A DNA stretch of 64,000 bases from an uncultured Lachnospiraceae bacterium (GCA_902779575.1 CACZBW010000003.1:1-64000), one strand, 5' to 3'; counted from the stretch's first letter, positions 15,984-26,547 are shown. The notes: a model not told the origin generated them from the letters alone. Numbers and translations: made by a program.

Positions 15984-18560
15984 TCAGGCACCTTTTCTGC
16001 CATGGCACTGTTTATACTTCAGGCCGCTCCCGCACGGGCAGGGATCGTTCGGATAAACCTTCTTGGCCTGGCGTTTCTTGGGCGCGCGCACCGCCGTGTC
16101 ATCACGGTTGGTTCCGGTCACCTTCGCGACCTCCTCACGCTCCACCTTCTCCTCCACTCTGACATGATACATCATCTTCAGAGTGTCTTCCTGGATGGCT
16201 GCCGTCATGGCATTGAACATGTCGTAGCCTTCCATCTTATACTGAACCTTCGGATCCTTCTGTCCGTAAGCGGCAAGGCCGATTCCCTGGCGCAGCTGGT
16301 CCATATCGTCGATATGCGTCATCCAGTGGCGGTCCACTGAGCGGAGAAGAACGACGCGCTCAATCTCACGCACATCCGCGCCGGCGGCCGTCAGTTCCTC
16401 TTCCTTGGCCTGGTAAAGGGCTTTCGCATCCCTGTTCAGCTTCTCCACAAGGCTGTTTCTGCTCTCCCCAGAGACATATTCTTTTGTAATGAGCGGAAGC
16501 GGAATAATGGGTCTCAGATAGTCGTTCAGCTCCTGCAGGTTCCACTCATCCGGGGAGGCTCCGCTCTCGCCGACGACCAGGTTCACACATCCCTCTACCG
16601 TATCGTCGATCATCTTCATGACAGACTCACGCATGTTCTCGCCGTCCAGTACTTTGCGGCGTTCCGCGTAAATGATCTCTCTCTGCTCATTGTTGACCTG
16701 GTCATACTCGAGCAGGCTCTTGCGGATCGCGAAGTTGTTGGACTCGATCTTCTGCTGCGCCTTCTCGATCGCGGAGGAAAGCATCTTATGCTGAATCTGC
16801 TCACCTTCCTGGACGCCCAGGGCCTTAAAGGTCGACATCATCTTCTCGGAACCGAACAGGCGCATCAGATCGTCTTCCAGGGAAATGTAGAACTGGGATT
16901 CACCCGGGTCTCCCTGACGTCCGGAACGGCCTCGCAGCTGGTTGTCGATCCGGCGGGACTCATGCCGCTCGGTACCGATAATCTTCAGGCCGCCCGCGGC
17001 CTTCGCCTCTTCGTCAAGCTTGATATCCGTACCGCGGCCGGCCATGTTCGTCGCGATGGTGACCGCGTCATGTACGCCGGCATCCTTGACGATCTCTGCT
17101 TCAAGCTCATGGAACTTCGCATTCAGGACGTTATGCTGGATGCCCTCTCTCCTGAGCATGCCGGACAGAAGTTCGGATACTTCGATCGTGATGGTACCGA
17201 CCAGCACCGGCTGATGCTTCTCATGGGCTTCCTTCACGGCGTTGACGACCGCTTTGTACTTTTCTTTCTTGGTCATGTAGACCGCGTCGTCAAGGTCCTT
17301 GCGGATCACCGGCTTGTTGGTCGGGATCTCGATAACGTCCATGCCGTAGATATCGCGGAATTCCTGTTCTTCCGTAAGGGCTGTACCGGTCATGCCGCAT
17401 TTCTTCCTGTACTTGTTGAAGAAATTCTGGAAGGTGATGGTCGCCAGCGTCTTGGACTCTCTCTTGATCTTGACGTGCTCCTTGGCCTCAATCGCCTGGT
17501 GAAGACCGTCGGAATAACGGCGGCCCGGCATGATGCGGCCTGTAAATTCATCGACAATCAGGACTTCATCGTCTTTCACCACATAGTCCTGGTCGCGGAA
17601 CATCAGATTGTGGGCGCGCAGAGCGAGAATAATGTTGTTCTGAATCTCGATATTCTCCGGATCGGACAGGTTCTCGATCTGGAAAAATCTCTCGCACTTC
17701 TCTATTCCCTGCTGGGTGAGGGTTACGATCTTATCCTTTTCATTGACGATAAAGTCGCCGGTCTCGGTGATCTCTTCCCCCATAATGGCTGTCATCTTCG
17801 TAACTTCGCCGCTGGCCTCGCCTCTCTGCAGCTGGCGCGCCAGGATGTCGCACACCTCATACAGCTTGGTGGACTTTCCGCTCTGGCCGGAAATGATCAG
17901 AGGCGTCCTCGCCTCGTCGATCAGGACCGAGTCAACCTCGTCGATGATGGCGTAGACCAGGTCGCGCTGAACCAGCTTCTCCTTATAGATGACCATGTTG
18001 TCACGCAGATAGTCGAAACCATCCTCGTTATTCGTGACGTAAGTGATATCCTTGTTGTACTGCTCTCTTCTCTCGTCCGACTCCATGGCGTTCTGGATGC
18101 ATCCGCAGGTAAGGCCGAGAGACTCATGAACCGGTCCCATCCACTCCGCGTCACGCTTTGCCAGGTAATCATTAACCGTGATGATATGGACGCCCTCTCC
18201 GGTCAGCGCATTCAGATAAGCGGGAAGAGTGGAAACCAGCGTCTTACCTTCACCGGTCTTCATCTCCGCGATACGGCCCTGATGCAGGATGATTCCGCCG
18301 ATCAGCTGAACCCTGTAAGGCTCTGTTCCGTTCACGCGGCGCGCTGCCTCGCGGACAGTCGCGAAGGCCTCCGGAAGCAGAGAGTCCAGGCTCTCGCCGT
18401 CCTGGTAGCGTTTTTTGAATTTATCCGTCTGGGCGCGGAGTTCCGCATCCGACATCGCCACCATGGTATCCCGCAGGCTCTCAATTTTATTGACGAGCGG
18501 CATGATCTTCTTGAGCTCCCGCTCAGAATGCGTGCCGAACACCTTTTCAAAAAAGCCCAT
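15984..18560 (-). CDS. secA: Preprotein translocase ATPase SecA
   Basis: SecA is the peripheral motor that drives Sec-dependent export through SecYEG. The 858-residue protein has Walker A MKTGEGKT, the DEVD-type Walker B ([21 protein letters not shown]), the preprotein crosslinking and helical wing domains, and a C-terminal zinc-binding [13 protein letters not shown] that contacts SecB or lipids. Length and domain order are standard for the housekeeping SecA. It has its own promoter (18649-18677), and prfB follows 14 nt downstream. Confidence 0.98.
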   Translation of the reverse strand: MGFFEKVFGTHSERELKKIMPLVNKIESLRDTMVAMSDAELRAQTDKFKKRYQDGESLDSLLPEAFATVREAARRVNGTEPYRVQLIGGIILHQGRIAEMKTGEGKTLVSTLPAYLNALTGEGVHIITVNDYLAKRDAEWMGPVHESLGLTCGCIQNAMESDERREQYNKDITYVTNNEDGFDYLRDNMVIYKEKLVQRDLVYAIIDEVDSVLIDEARTPLIISGQSGKSTKLYEVCDILARQLQRGEASGEVTKMTAIMGEEITETGDFIVNEKDKIVTLTQQGIEKCERFFQIENLSDPENIEIQNNIILALRAHNLMFRDQDYVVKDDEVLIVDEFTGRIMPGRRYSDGLHQAIEAKEHVKIKRESKTLATITFQNFFNKYRKKCGMTGTALTEEQEFRDIYGMDVIEIPTNKPVIRKDLDDAVYMTKKEKYKAVVNAVKEAHEKHQPVLVGTITIEVSELLSGMLRREGIQHNVLNAKFHELEAEIVKDAGVHDAVTIATNMAGRGTDIKLDEEAKAAGGLKIIGTERHESRRIDNQLRGRSGRQGDPGESQFYISLEDDLMRLFGSEKMMSTFKALGVQEGEQIQHKMLSSAIEKAQQKIESNNFAIRKSLLEYDQVNNEQREIIYAERRKVLDGENMRESVMKMIDDTVEGCVNLVVGESGASPDEWNLQELNDYLRPIIPLPLITKEYVSGESRNSLVEKLNRDAKALYQAKEEELTAAGADVREIERVVLLRSVDRHWMTHIDDMDQLRQGIGLAAYGQKDPKVQYKMEGYDMFNAMTAAIQEDTLKMMYHVRVEEKVEREEVAKVTGTNRDDTAVRAPKKRQAKKVYPNDPCPCGSGLKYKQCHGRKGA

Positions 18561-18648
18561 GTTGCTTCTACTCCTTTAACTGTTTGCTGTTTCTTCTGTC
18601 ATCAGGAAGCATAAAATGCTGCCCTGCAATTTTCAGATAATCTGTACT

Positions 18649-18677
18649 ATTTTACCACGCTGATATCTGTCTGTCCA
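18649..18677 (-). promoter_or_regulatory. secA promoter (sigma-A)
   Basis: The minus strand shows TGGACA (18672-18677), a 17-nt spacer and TAAAAT (18649-18654), about 90 nt before the secA start codon. Confidence 0.65.
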
Positions 18678-18796
18678 GTACAGCGTTCCGGAGCCTGACC
18701 TGAGCCGTGAGCAGCAGCCTGAGGCCCGGATCTGCCGGCCTGACTTCCGGCGCCGCAGCCATGCCATGCAGGACATTCCGTCCGGCCGCCGCCGTA

Positions 18797-18827
18797 TGAA
18801 AAAGCCCCGCGCCTGACAGCGCGGGGC
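18797..18827 (-). terminator. hpf terminator
   Basis: GCCCCGCGC (18804-18812) and GCGCGGGGC (18819-18827) form a perfect 9-bp stem with a 6-nt loop. On the minus strand it is followed by a T-run (18799-18803). It ends the hpf transcript. The rest of the 369-nt secA-hpf gap holds the secA promoter and nothing else I can support. Confidence 0.88.
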
Positions 18828-18929
18828 AGTAAACTCTGTGGTAAAGATCCGTTTCCCTTCCTCTCAGGCTTCCGGCTTTTCTCACCGGAACTGCCCTGTC
18901 AGGCCGGCATTTTCAGATAAGGCGCGGCG

Positions 18930-19457
18930 TCAGGCTTCCGGCTCGATCAGGCCGTAGGTGCCTCCTTTTCTCTTATAGACGACGTTCACCTGATCTGTCT
19001 CCGCATTGCAGAAAACATAGAAGCTGTGGCCCAGAAGTTCCATCTGCACGCAGGCGTCTTCCGGATACATCGGCTTGATATCGAAACGCTTTGAGCGGAC
19101 GATGCGGATCTCATCCGTCGGCTCGCTCTCCTTTTCCAGGAATTCTCTGCGGAAATTGTCCCCCGCCTGATGGCGGTCGATCAGTTTCTGCTTATACTTG
19201 CGAAGCTGTCTTTCGATCACTTCCTCAACCAGGTCAATGGATACATACATATCGTTGCTGACCTGCTCCGAGCGGATGACGTTGCCCTTGAGAGGGATCG
19301 TGACCTCGATCTTCTGGCGCTCTTTTTCAACGCTCATCGTCACGATAATCGGGGTATCCGCCGTAAAATAGCGTTCCAGTTTTCCAAGCTTTTCTGTGAC
19401 TGCTTTCCTCAGGGAATCAGTCACTTCTATGTTCTTGCCACTGATTGTAAATCTCAT
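18930..19457 (-). CDS. hpf: Ribosome hibernation promoting factor, long form
   Basis: HPF dimerises 70S ribosomes into inactive 100S particles in slow growth. The 175-residue protein has the N-terminal S30AE fold (MRFTISGKNIEVTDSLRKAV and a basic KYKQKLIDRHQ end) and the C-terminal dimerisation domain (IVRSKRFDIKPMYPEDACVQMELLGHSFYVFCN), so it is the long form typical of Firmicutes. Two nearby ATGs exist: the one at 19457 is 8 nt from AAAGGAGG, the one at 19463 only 2 nt, so I chose 19457. It is monocistronic, between a promoter (19495-19523) and a strong terminator. Confidence 0.97.
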   Translation of the reverse strand: MRFTISGKNIEVTDSLRKAVTEKLGKLERYFTADTPIIVTMSVEKERQKIEVTIPLKGNVIRSEQVSNDMYVSIDLVEEVIERQLRKYKQKLIDRHQAGDNFRREFLEKESEPTDEIRIVRSKRFDIKPMYPEDACVQMELLGHSFYVFCNAETDQVNVVYKRKGGTYGLIEPEA

Positions 19458-19494
19458 GTGCATGACCTCCTTTAAAAGAGTTTTCTGTAATTAG

Positions 19495-19523
19495 AGTATA
19501 ACACAATCTCTTTTAGGGAACAA
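19495..19523 (-). promoter_or_regulatory. hpf promoter
   Basis: The minus strand shows TTGTTC (19518-19523), a 17-nt spacer and TATACT (19495-19500), about 40 nt before hpf. The -35 box is imperfect. No alternative sigma (for example sigma-B) pattern was obvious. Confidence 0.65.
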
Positions 19524-19593
19524 CGAATAGTTGCTACTTTTCATGATCAGCGGCATCCGGAAAGAACAGCGCTTTGCGGTTCCCTGCGGCCTT

Positions 19594-20385
19594 TTACGCG
19601 CCGCAGGCGGCCAGCACATCCCTGTAGGGCATCTGCCCGCCGAACAGATCCAGCGCGCTTCCGACCGTAACATCGATTTTACCGGCGCCTTCCCGGCGGA
19701 CAGCGGCAAGATCTTCAAAATTCCCGATCCCTCCCGCATAGGTCATGGCGAAATCGCTTCCGCTTTTTTCTATTGCACTGCGCAGCAGGCGGACCAGATC
19801 CAGTTCGGGTCCCTGCCTTCTTCCCTCCACGTCCGCGGCGTGAATCAGGAATTCATCGCATTCCCCCATCAGTCCGGTCAGCGTGTCCGGGTCAAGGCGG
19901 ACAGAAGTGAATTTCTGCCAGCGGTCGGTCACGATATAGTAGTCTTCTCCCTTTTTCCGGCAGCTCAGGTCCAGGACGAGCGATTTCTTTCCGACTTCCC
20001 TGATCATCTCCCGGAGATGTGCCTCATTGAAGTTTCCGTCTGAAAAAACATAGGATGTAACAATCACATGGGAAGCGCCCGCCCTGAGCCACGCTCCGGC
20101 ATTCTCCGGATTCACGCCCCCGCCGACCATCAGGTCTCCGGGGCAGGCGCTCAGAGCCTCCTCCGCCTGGGCGCGCGTTCTCTCATAATAGGGCGAGGAG
20201 GGCGGATTCAGCAGGATCACATGCCCGCCCCTGAGTCCGTCTTTGTGATAAAAACGGGCAAACCAGGAGGCGTCCGCCTCCGATACAAAGTTCTCGCTTG
20301 CCCGGTCATCCCTGTCCTCCAGAGAACCGCCGATGATCTGCTTGACTTTTCCGTTGTGAATATCGATGCAGGGTCTGAATCTCAT
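19594..20385 (-). CDS. hisA: Eukaryotic-type phosphoribosylformimino-AICAR-ribotide isomerase (HisA)
   Basis: The 263-residue TIM-barrel protein starts MRFRPCIDIHNGKVKQIIGG and continues with NFVSEADASW, MVGGGVNPENAGAWL, ASHVIVTSYVF, LVLDLSCRKKGEDYYIV, DEFLIHAADVEG and VGSALDLFGG. From memory these segments match yeast HIS6 far better than the bacterial HisA pattern, including the DLSCRK and EFLIHAADVEG signatures. The reaction is the Amadori isomerisation of ProFAR to PRFAR in histidine synthesis. The start at 20385 fits the family; an in-frame ATG at 20448 adds 21 unrelated residues. No other histidine gene is adjacent; hisC is 34 kb away. Confidence 0.9.
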   Translation of the reverse strand: MRFRPCIDIHNGKVKQIIGGSLEDRDDRASENFVSEADASWFARFYHKDGLRGGHVILLNPPSSPYYERTRAQAEEALSACPGDLMVGGGVNPENAGAWLRAGASHVIVTSYVFSDGNFNEAHLREMIREVGKKSLVLDLSCRKKGEDYYIVTDRWQKFTSVRLDPDTLTGLMGECDEFLIHAADVEGRRQGPELDLVRLLRSAIEKSGSDFAMTYAGGIGNFEDLAAVRREGAGKIDVTVGSALDLFGGQMPYRDVLAACGA

Positions 20386-20580
20386 CCTCTGACCTGTCTC
20401 CTTTTTCCGCCGGGGCTGACCTGCCGCTCCGTAAATAGCCGCGGACACAATAATTCATTCCGCCAGGGTCAAATTTGAGCCCGGGCGCACAGCAGCTCCA
20501 CCTGCCATGGGTCCGGGCACATAACTGCGGTTTCACTGCCTGAGCCGGTGCTCAGGGGACACTGAAATGAACCGCATTCT

Positions 20581-22269
20581 TCAGAAAAGCCCGACGATCC
20601 TGCCGTCGCTGAGCACGTCGATCCGCTCTGCCGCGGGGGACTTGGGCAGCCCGGGCATCGTCATGATCTCTCCGGTAAGAGCGACCACGAAACCGGCCCC
20701 GGCCGAAACCTTCAGGCTGCGTACGGTCACCTCGAAATCGGAGGGAGCGCCGAGCGCCTTCGGGTTGTCTGTGAGGGAATACTGGGTCTTCGCGACGCAG
20801 ATCGGCATATTCCCGCAGCCCATCGCCTCGAGCTGGGCTGCCTGGGTCTTTGCCTGCTGGGTAAGAACGACGCCTTTGCCGCCGTAGACTCTGCGGACGA
20901 TCTGATTCAGCTTATCCTCAATGGAACCGGTCAGCTCATAGCTGAAACGGAAATCATTCGGCTCTTCGCACAGCCGCACAACCTCGCGCGCAAGATCCGT
21001 TCCGCCTTCCGAGCCCTTCGCCCATACTTCGGACAGAACCGCGTTCACGCCAAGCTCCCGGCATTTTTCTTCCACCAGTCTGAGTTCATTCTCCGTATCC
21101 GTCGGGAATGCGTTGATCGCCACCACGCAGGGCAGGCCGTACACATTACGGATGGTGCTGACATGATGCAGCAGATTCGGAAGACCGGCCTGAAGAGCCT
21201 CCAAGTTCTCCTCATTCAGCGTTTCCTTAGCCGCGCCGCCGTGATGCTTGAGGGCGCGGACGGTCGCGACGATCACTACCGCGTCCGGCTTCAGTCCGGC
21301 GACACGGCATTTGATATCCAGGAATTTCTCCGCGCCGAGGTCCGCGCCGAAACCGGCCTCCGTGACGCAGTAATCCGCCATCTTCAGAGCCATTCTGGTT
21401 GCCGTCACGGAATTGCAGCCGTGCGCGATATTCGCGAAGGGGCCGCCATGGATCACGACCGGCGTATGCTCCAGGGTCTGAACCAGATTGGGTTTCAGCG
21501 CATCCTTCAGCAGGGCCGCCATCGCGCCCTGCGCATGGAGATCTCCGGCGGTTACAGGCTTCTGCTCTGACGGCTTGCCGTAGGTGTATCCGACAATCAG
21601 TCTGGACAGCCGCTCTTTCAGATCCTCGATTCCGGAAGACAGGCACAGGACGGCCATAACCTCCGAGGCGACCGTAATATCATATCCGTCCTCGCGCACT
21701 ACGCCGTTTGTTCTTCCGCCCATGCCGTCCACAACATAGCGAAGCTGGCGGTCGTTCATGTCCACGCACCTTCTCCAGGTGATCTTGCGGGGATCGATAT
21801 TCAGCGGATTGCCCTGGAAAATGGAATTGTCAACCATGGCCGCGAGCAGGTTGTTGGCAGCCCCGATCGCATGAAAATCACCGGTAAAATGAAGGTTGAT
21901 ATCTTCCATCGGCACTACCTGGGCGTAGCCGCCTCCTGCCGCCCCGCCCTTGACGCCGAATACCGGGCCGAGGGAAGGTTCCCTGAGGGCAGCGCAGACC
22001 TTTTTCCCGATCCGGTTCAGAGAATCGGCCAGTCCCACGCTTGTGGTCGTCTTGCCCTCTCCTGCCGGAGTGGGATTGATCGCGGTTACCAGAACAAGCT
22101 TCCCGTCCGGCCTGTCCGCCCAATCATCCAGCAGCCGGTAATCGATCTTTGCTTTGTAGCGCCCGTACTGTTCCACACAGTTCTCATCCACTCCCAGTTT
22201 CCCGGCAATCTCCGTGACGGGTGTCATCTCTGTCGCCTGCGCAATCTCAATATCTGACCTGTACTCCAA
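20581..22269 (-). CDS. fhs: Formate--tetrahydrofolate ligase
   Basis: This enzyme makes 10-formyl-THF from formate, ATP and THF, feeding purine synthesis and, in acetogens, the methyl branch of the Wood-Ljungdahl pathway. The 562-residue protein has the P-loop [11 protein letters not shown] near residue 67, [31 protein letters not shown] and the C-terminal [20 protein letters not shown] motif; length is standard. The start codon is TTG (22267-22269), with AAAGGAG 8 nt upstream. With glyA in the same window it supplies one-carbon units. It stands alone. Confidence 0.97.
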   Translation of the reverse strand: MEYRSDIEIAQATEMTPVTEIAGKLGVDENCVEQYGRYKAKIDYRLLDDWADRPDGKLVLVTAINPTPAGEGKTTTSVGLADSLNRIGKKVCAALREPSLGPVFGVKGGAAGGGYAQVVPMEDINLHFTGDFHAIGAANNLLAAMVDNSIFQGNPLNIDPRKITWRRCVDMNDRQLRYVVDGMGGRTNGVVREDGYDITVASEVMAVLCLSSGIEDLKERLSRLIVGYTYGKPSEQKPVTAGDLHAQGAMAALLKDALKPNLVQTLEHTPVVIHGGPFANIAHGCNSVTATRMALKMADYCVTEAGFGADLGAEKFLDIKCRVAGLKPDAVVIVATVRALKHHGGAAKETLNEENLEALQAGLPNLLHHVSTIRNVYGLPCVVAINAFPTDTENELRLVEEKCRELGVNAVLSEVWAKGSEGGTDLAREVVRLCEEPNDFRFSYELTGSIEDKLNQIVRRVYGGKGVVLTQQAKTQAAQLEAMGCGNMPICVAKTQYSLTDNPKALGAPSDFEVTVRSLKVSAGAGFVVALTGEIMTMPGLPKSPAAERIDVLSDGRIVGLF

Positions 22270-22286
22270 AATCCGTACTCCTTTCC

Positions 22287-22364
22287 CGCGGCTTAGCCGC
22301 GGCTTTCACCTGTTGATCTGCTCTTTCCGGGATCACCCGCCTTTTTCCCCCGGCGGAAAAAGGC
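22287..22364. other. Two hairpins in the fhs leader
   Basis: GCCTTTTTCC (22339-22348) pairs with GGAAAAAGGC (22355-22364). A second inverted repeat of CCGCGGC and GCCGCGG lies near 22289-22305, directly upstream of the fhs ribosome site. The latter could modulate initiation. I do not see the conserved CCGCCTGGGC of the ZTP riboswitch, which precedes fhs in some bacteria. Confidence 0.4.
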
Positions 22365-22442
22365 TGTATCATAAAATATTATGAACCATTTTCAGCGGAC
22401 AGCAGCTGCGCCGCCCTGCGCAGTCCCCCTCCGGTCCCTCTT

Positions 22443-24542
22443 TCAGGACAGGCTGTCCAGCTCTTCACGCCAGACCTTGACAACCGCGTCGCTGGGCATC
22501 CTGAGGTCCCCTCTCGGGCTCAGGGCTACCGAACCGACCTTCGGCCCGTCCGGAACGCAGGATCTTTTATACTGCTGCGTGAAAAATCTCCAGTAAAAGG
22601 TCTTGAGCCATTTCAGGATAAATGCCCTGTCATAGGTCCCTGCAAAGACATACTCCGCCAGCCTGAGCACCTTCAGCGGCGCACTGCCGAACCGAAGCAC
22701 ATGGTAAAGGAAAAAGTCATGAAGCTCATAGGGCCCCACCAGATCTTCCGTAATCTGGGCGATCTCGCCGTCCTTCGGCGGAAGAAGCTCAGGACTTACC
22801 GGTGTGGAAAGCACGTCCCTGAGAACCGCGCCCAGTTCCCCGTCCCCGCAGGTATCGGCGTAATAGCTGACCAGATGCCTGACCAGAGTCTTCGGCAGGG
22901 AACAGTTGACGCCGTACATGGACATATGATCCCCGTTGTAGGTCGCCCAGCCGAGGGCCAGCTCCGACATATCCCCGGTGCCGACCACAAAGCCCCTCTT
23001 CTGATTCGCGATATCCATCAGGATCTGGGTCCTCTCCCTGGCCTGGGAATTCTCATAGGTCACATCCGTGACCGACGGGTCATGTCCGATATCCCGGAAA
23101 TGTACCTGCACCGCTTCCCTGATGTCAATCTCCCTCAGCGTACAGCCAAGCTGCTTCACCATCCTTACCGCATTGTCATGCGTGCGGCTGGTGGTTCCGA
23201 AAGCAGGCATGGTAACGGCTATGATCCCTTTCCGGTCCAGTCCCATGAGGTCGTAGGCACGCACCATGACCAGGAGCGCAAGGGTGGAGTCCAGTCCGCC
23301 TGAGATGCCGACCACGATCGACTCCGGCTTCACATGCTCAATCCGCTTCTTAAGACCGAGGGCCTGAATCGCAAGAATCTCCTCACAGCGCTCAGCCCGT
23401 TCCCTGTCGTTTGCAGGAACAAACGGCCTTGCGGAATAAGCCCTGGTAAGCTCAGTCTCTTCTATCTCCAGCTCAAACTCTGTCGCCACATAGGCGTGAT
23501 CGGGAAGATCTCCGGGAATCTCGGCAAGCGGGAGTGCTGCCGGATTCCAGAGACCGGTCCGGTTCTCCGCAGCCTCTTCCTCCTCCGGCTGTCCGAAAGC
23601 AGGATTTCGCCGCATGGCCTGGGGTCTCCTGGTGAGAGCGGCGGCAAAACGGGACGGATAAGTCGTCATGCGCCTGCGCTCCGCCCTCAGCCTGTCAATA
23701 TCCAGCTCGCTGCAGGTAATCCCCGTCGAAAACCTGCCGGAATCCGCCAGGATCTTTCCATTCTCGGAAATCATCCGGTGTCCGCCGAATACCAGGTCCT
23801 GGGAGGATTCGCCGTCTCCGGAGCTTGCGTAAATGTAACCGCAGATCAGACGTCCCGCCTGACCGGTCACCAGCGTCCTGCGGTATTCACTTTTTCCCGC
23901 GACGTCCACGCTGGCAGACAGATTCACGATAACATTGGCCCCCGCCAGGGCATGGCAGGTGGACGGAGGGAGCGGGGCCCACATGTCCTCGCAGATCTCC
24001 GCCGCTACCCGCAGCTCCTTCATGGCGTCCGCGCCGTAGACAGGCCGGCTTCCGTCCTTTTCCACCGGACGGCATACGAAAAGCTGGTTCATGCCGAAGG
24101 GAACTTCATATCCGTCAAACCAGACCGGTATAATCCGCTCCTCGCCGGGATGAAAATAGCGAGCTTCGTAATATTCATTGTAATTGGGCAGATACCTTTT
24201 CGGCACAAGGCCCAGCAGCAGCCCGTCACTGAGTGCGGCGGCCACATTGTACAGCTTTCCGTTCACTTCAAAGGGCAGGCCGACAAAAACCAGTGCCTTG
24301 CGGCCGGCCGTCGCGTCCGCGATCTTCTTCAGACATTCCCTGGCCTTTCTCAGAAGGCGCTCCTGAAGAAACAGGTCGTTGCAGGTATACGCAGTCACCG
24401 CCAGTTCGGGAAAAACAATAATCTTCGCCCCGTCCTGCCAGGCTCCTTTCAGAAGCCTTATGATCTGTTCTGTATTATAGTCGCAGTCCGCCACCCTGAT
24501 TCTGGGCGTCACTGCGGCCACTTTTACGAAACCGTCCCTCAT
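22443..24542 (-). CDS. nadE: Glutamine-dependent NAD+ synthetase
   Basis: This enzyme amidates nicotinic acid adenine dinucleotide to NAD+, taking ammonia from glutamine. The 699-residue protein has an N-terminal nitrilase-type glutaminase (Glu in FPELAVTAYT near residue 47, Cys in AAEICEDMW near 176) and a C-terminal synthetase with the PP-loop GISGGLDST near 404. Two-domain length is normal. GGGAGG precedes the ATG. It lies between fhs and hslO on the same strand, with gaps of 173 and 113 nt. Confidence 0.96.
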   Translation of the reverse strand: MRDGFVKVAAVTPRIRVADCDYNTEQIIRLLKGAWQDGAKIIVFPELAVTAYTCNDLFLQERLLRKARECLKKIADATAGRKALVFVGLPFEVNGKLYNVAAALSDGLLLGLVPKRYLPNYNEYYEARYFHPGEERIIPVWFDGYEVPFGMNQLFVCRPVEKDGSRPVYGADAMKELRVAAEICEDMWAPLPPSTCHALAGANVIVNLSASVDVAGKSEYRRTLVTGQAGRLICGYIYASSGDGESSQDLVFGGHRMISENGKILADSGRFSTGITCSELDIDRLRAERRRMTTYPSRFAAALTRRPQAMRRNPAFGQPEEEEAAENRTGLWNPAALPLAEIPGDLPDHAYVATEFELEIEETELTRAYSARPFVPANDRERAERCEEILAIQALGLKKRIEHVKPESIVVGISGGLDSTLALLVMVRAYDLMGLDRKGIIAVTMPAFGTTSRTHDNAVRMVKQLGCTLREIDIREAVQVHFRDIGHDPSVTDVTYENSQARERTQILMDIANQKRGFVVGTGDMSELALGWATYNGDHMSMYGVNCSLPKTLVRHLVSYYADTCGDGELGAVLRDVLSTPVSPELLPPKDGEIAQITEDLVGPYELHDFFLYHVLRFGSAPLKVLRLAEYVFAGTYDRAFILKWLKTFYWRFFTQQYKRSCVPDGPKVGSVALSPRGDLRMPSDAVVKVWREELDSLS

Positions 24543-24655
24543 TCGCGCACCTCCCTCTTCTCACGCACAGCCGGAAGTTTTCATTTCTGCCGCGGCAGCA
24601 TCGGCTGATAACTGAATAAAGCTCAATCAGTCTTTTCCTGCTGTCTGCCTTCCCG

Positions 24656-25561
24656 TCAGCTGTCCTCCTGCTGCCGTTTCCTCTTCTCCATCTGAATCGC
24701 GTAGATCTTCTCCAGATCTGCAATGCTGAACACATATTTTTTTCCGCAGAAACTGCAGCCGGTCTCGATGCTCTTTCCGTCGCCGATCATCTCCCGGATA
24801 TCCTTCGGTCCGATCGAAATCAGCGCTCTCTCAACCCTCTCTTTTGAGCATCCGCAGAAAAATGAGATCGCTTCCCTCTCATGAATCTCCGGGCTGAAAT
24901 CCCCGAGCAGCTGCGCAAGGATATCCTCCGGCGCCAGCCCCTCCTCCAGCATCGAAGTGATTCCGGGGACAGAGGCAAGTTTTTCTTCAAGCCGGGCAAT
25001 GACATCCTCCGGCGTACCGGGCATCAGCTGGAGAATAAAACCTCCCGCCTGCCGCACGCTCAGATCGCGGTCCACCAGTACGCCCAGAGAAACACTGCTG
25101 GGCACCTGTTCTGATTCCGCGAAATAGTATGTCAGGTCCTCGGCAAGCTCTCCGCTGATCAGGTCCACCGTCCCGACATAGGGATCTTTCAGGCCCAGGT
25201 CCCTTATAACCGTAAGGGTTCCTTTACCCACAGCGCCTGCGACGTCCAGTTTTCCGGCCGCATTCACCGGAAGCAGGACGTCCGGGCGGAAAATATATCC
25301 TTTCGCGTGTCCGTGTGAATCGGCCGTCACGGTAATCCCTTCCGCAGGGCCGTCCCCCCTGACCTGAATCGTCAGCAGGGCCCTGTCTTCTTTCAGCATA
25401 CTGCCCATCATGACTCCTCCGATCAGGAGCCTTCCCAGGGCGGCCGTACAGACCGGGCTCGTATTGTGGGCTTTTCTCGCTGTTTCAACCATCTCTTTTG
25501 CCGTCGCGGCGAAGGCGCGTACCGCACCGTCTGCCGCTGTGGCTCTGATCATATAATCCAT
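24656..25561 (-). CDS. hslO: Redox-regulated chaperone Hsp33
   Basis: Hsp33 is a cytosolic holdase activated by oxidation and unfolding. The protein (301 residues) has VRGDGPAEGITVTADSHGHAKGY near residue 75, a GG-rich core and a C-terminal zinc switch with CGC and CSFC (four cysteines). I chose the ATG at 25561 because MDYMIRATAADGAVRAFAAT aligns with the start of B. subtilis Hsp33; an ATG at 25582 adds 7 residues and has no ribosome site. It sits beside nadE and a putative metal exporter. Confidence 0.94.
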   Translation of the reverse strand: MDYMIRATAADGAVRAFAATAKEMVETARKAHNTSPVCTAALGRLLIGGVMMGSMLKEDRALLTIQVRGDGPAEGITVTADSHGHAKGYIFRPDVLLPVNAAGKLDVAGAVGKGTLTVIRDLGLKDPYVGTVDLISGELAEDLTYYFAESEQVPSSVSLGVLVDRDLSVRQAGGFILQLMPGTPEDVIARLEEKLASVPGITSMLEEGLAPEDILAQLLGDFSPEIHEREAISFFCGCSKERVERALISIGPKDIREMIGDGKSIETGCSFCGKKYVFSIADLEKIYAIQMEKRKRQQEDS

Positions 25562-25625
25562 AAGCGTCTTCCGGGCCTCCATTTACCCATAAAGAACAGA
25601 CTTTCCTTTTCCGCTGCTTTCTTCT

Positions 25626-26480
25626 TCAGATCAGGCGCAGCGCTCCCGTCAGAATTCCGCCTGCCACGCCGGCAGCATACAGAATTCCGGCGATCATCCA
25701 GTTCTCCCTCCGCGAACGGTTGGTCCGGAAAAGAACCAGCAGTCCGATGCCCGCTCCGACCAGAAGCCCCGACATCATGGCGCCCGCGCTCATGGCTCCG
25801 TCCAGATACAGGGTCGTGATGGCCACGGAAGCGGCGCAGTTGGGAATCAGGCCCACCATGGCGCTCAGCAGTTCTCCGATCACCGGTTTATTCAGAATCA
25901 GATGTTCCAGATTTTCCGTCCCGATCAGGGCCAGGATCAGATTCAGGGCAGCAGAAACCAGAAAGATGTACAGGGTAATGCTCAGTGTGTGCTTTACCGT
26001 TGATTTTACGATACTTTCTTCGCAATTACAATGCTCGTGCTCACAGATCCCGTGAATGCCTGCCCCGATCTTCCGCTGATTCAGGCGGCGGAAAAGAAAA
26101 TCCACCAGGAAACCGACAAGTACTCCGTACACGGCTTTCACCGCAAGGATCCGGACAATCAGCATGACGGGCGCATGGCTGGACAGGAAGATCGGCAGCA
26201 TCTCGTCACTCGTGGACAGAAAAACGGCGATCAGCGTTCCCGCTGTAATCACCTTGCCGGAATAAAGGCCCGCCGCGGCTGCAGAAAAGCCGCACTGGGG
26301 GAGAATGCCCAGAAAAGCTCCCGGAAAAGGTCCGAACTTGTCCGCCCTGCGGATCGCCGACCTCGTCCTGTCAGAAGTACGGTGCTCAATATACTCCATC
26401 AGAAGATACGTGACAAATAAAAAGGGAACCAGCCTCAGCGTATCCATCACACCATCCACAACCGCATCCCAAATTACCAT
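25626..26480 (-). CDS. Putative manganese/arsenic-type efflux permease
   Basis: The protein (284 residues) has about ten hydrophobic segments arranged as two similar halves: FGPFPGAFLGILPQCGFSAA in the first and VIGELLSAMVGLIPNCAASV in the second. A central polar loop has a His/Cys cluster (HGICEHEHCNCEES) that could bind a metal. This pattern belongs to a family usually annotated as putative manganese transporter or arsenic efflux protein; the substrate is not proven. A TTG at 26489 is an alternative start, but the ATG at 26480 has better ribosome-site spacing. No Mn-sensing yybP-ykoY riboswitch was found upstream. Confidence 0.78.
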   Translation of the reverse strand: MVIWDAVVDGVMDTLRLVPFLFVTYLLMEYIEHRTSDRTRSAIRRADKFGPFPGAFLGILPQCGFSAAAAGLYSGKVITAGTLIAVFLSTSDEMLPIFLSSHAPVMLIVRILAVKAVYGVLVGFLVDFLFRRLNQRKIGAGIHGICEHEHCNCEESIVKSTVKHTLSITLYIFLVSAALNLILALIGTENLEHLILNKPVIGELLSAMVGLIPNCAASVAITTLYLDGAMSAGAMMSGLLVGAGIGLLVLFRTNRSRRENWMIAGILYAAGVAGGILTGALRLI

Positions 26481-26547
26481 GCTGATCAATTCCTTCCATA
26501 CAGAGATTCATATAGCATCTGTTGTACTGTGCGCAAATAACAGGACA

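Noticed and set aside
16788-18614. A 608-residue open frame on the plus strand opposite secA
   Set aside because: It is the antisense shadow of secA, rich in Leu/Val/Asp typical of reversed GC-rich coding, without a ribosome site or recognisable domain.
22270-22380. ZTP (pfl) or THF riboswitch upstream of fhs
   Set aside because: The conserved CCGCCTGGGC and the paired core of the ZTP class are missing, and the THF class core is not seen; only simple hairpins remain.
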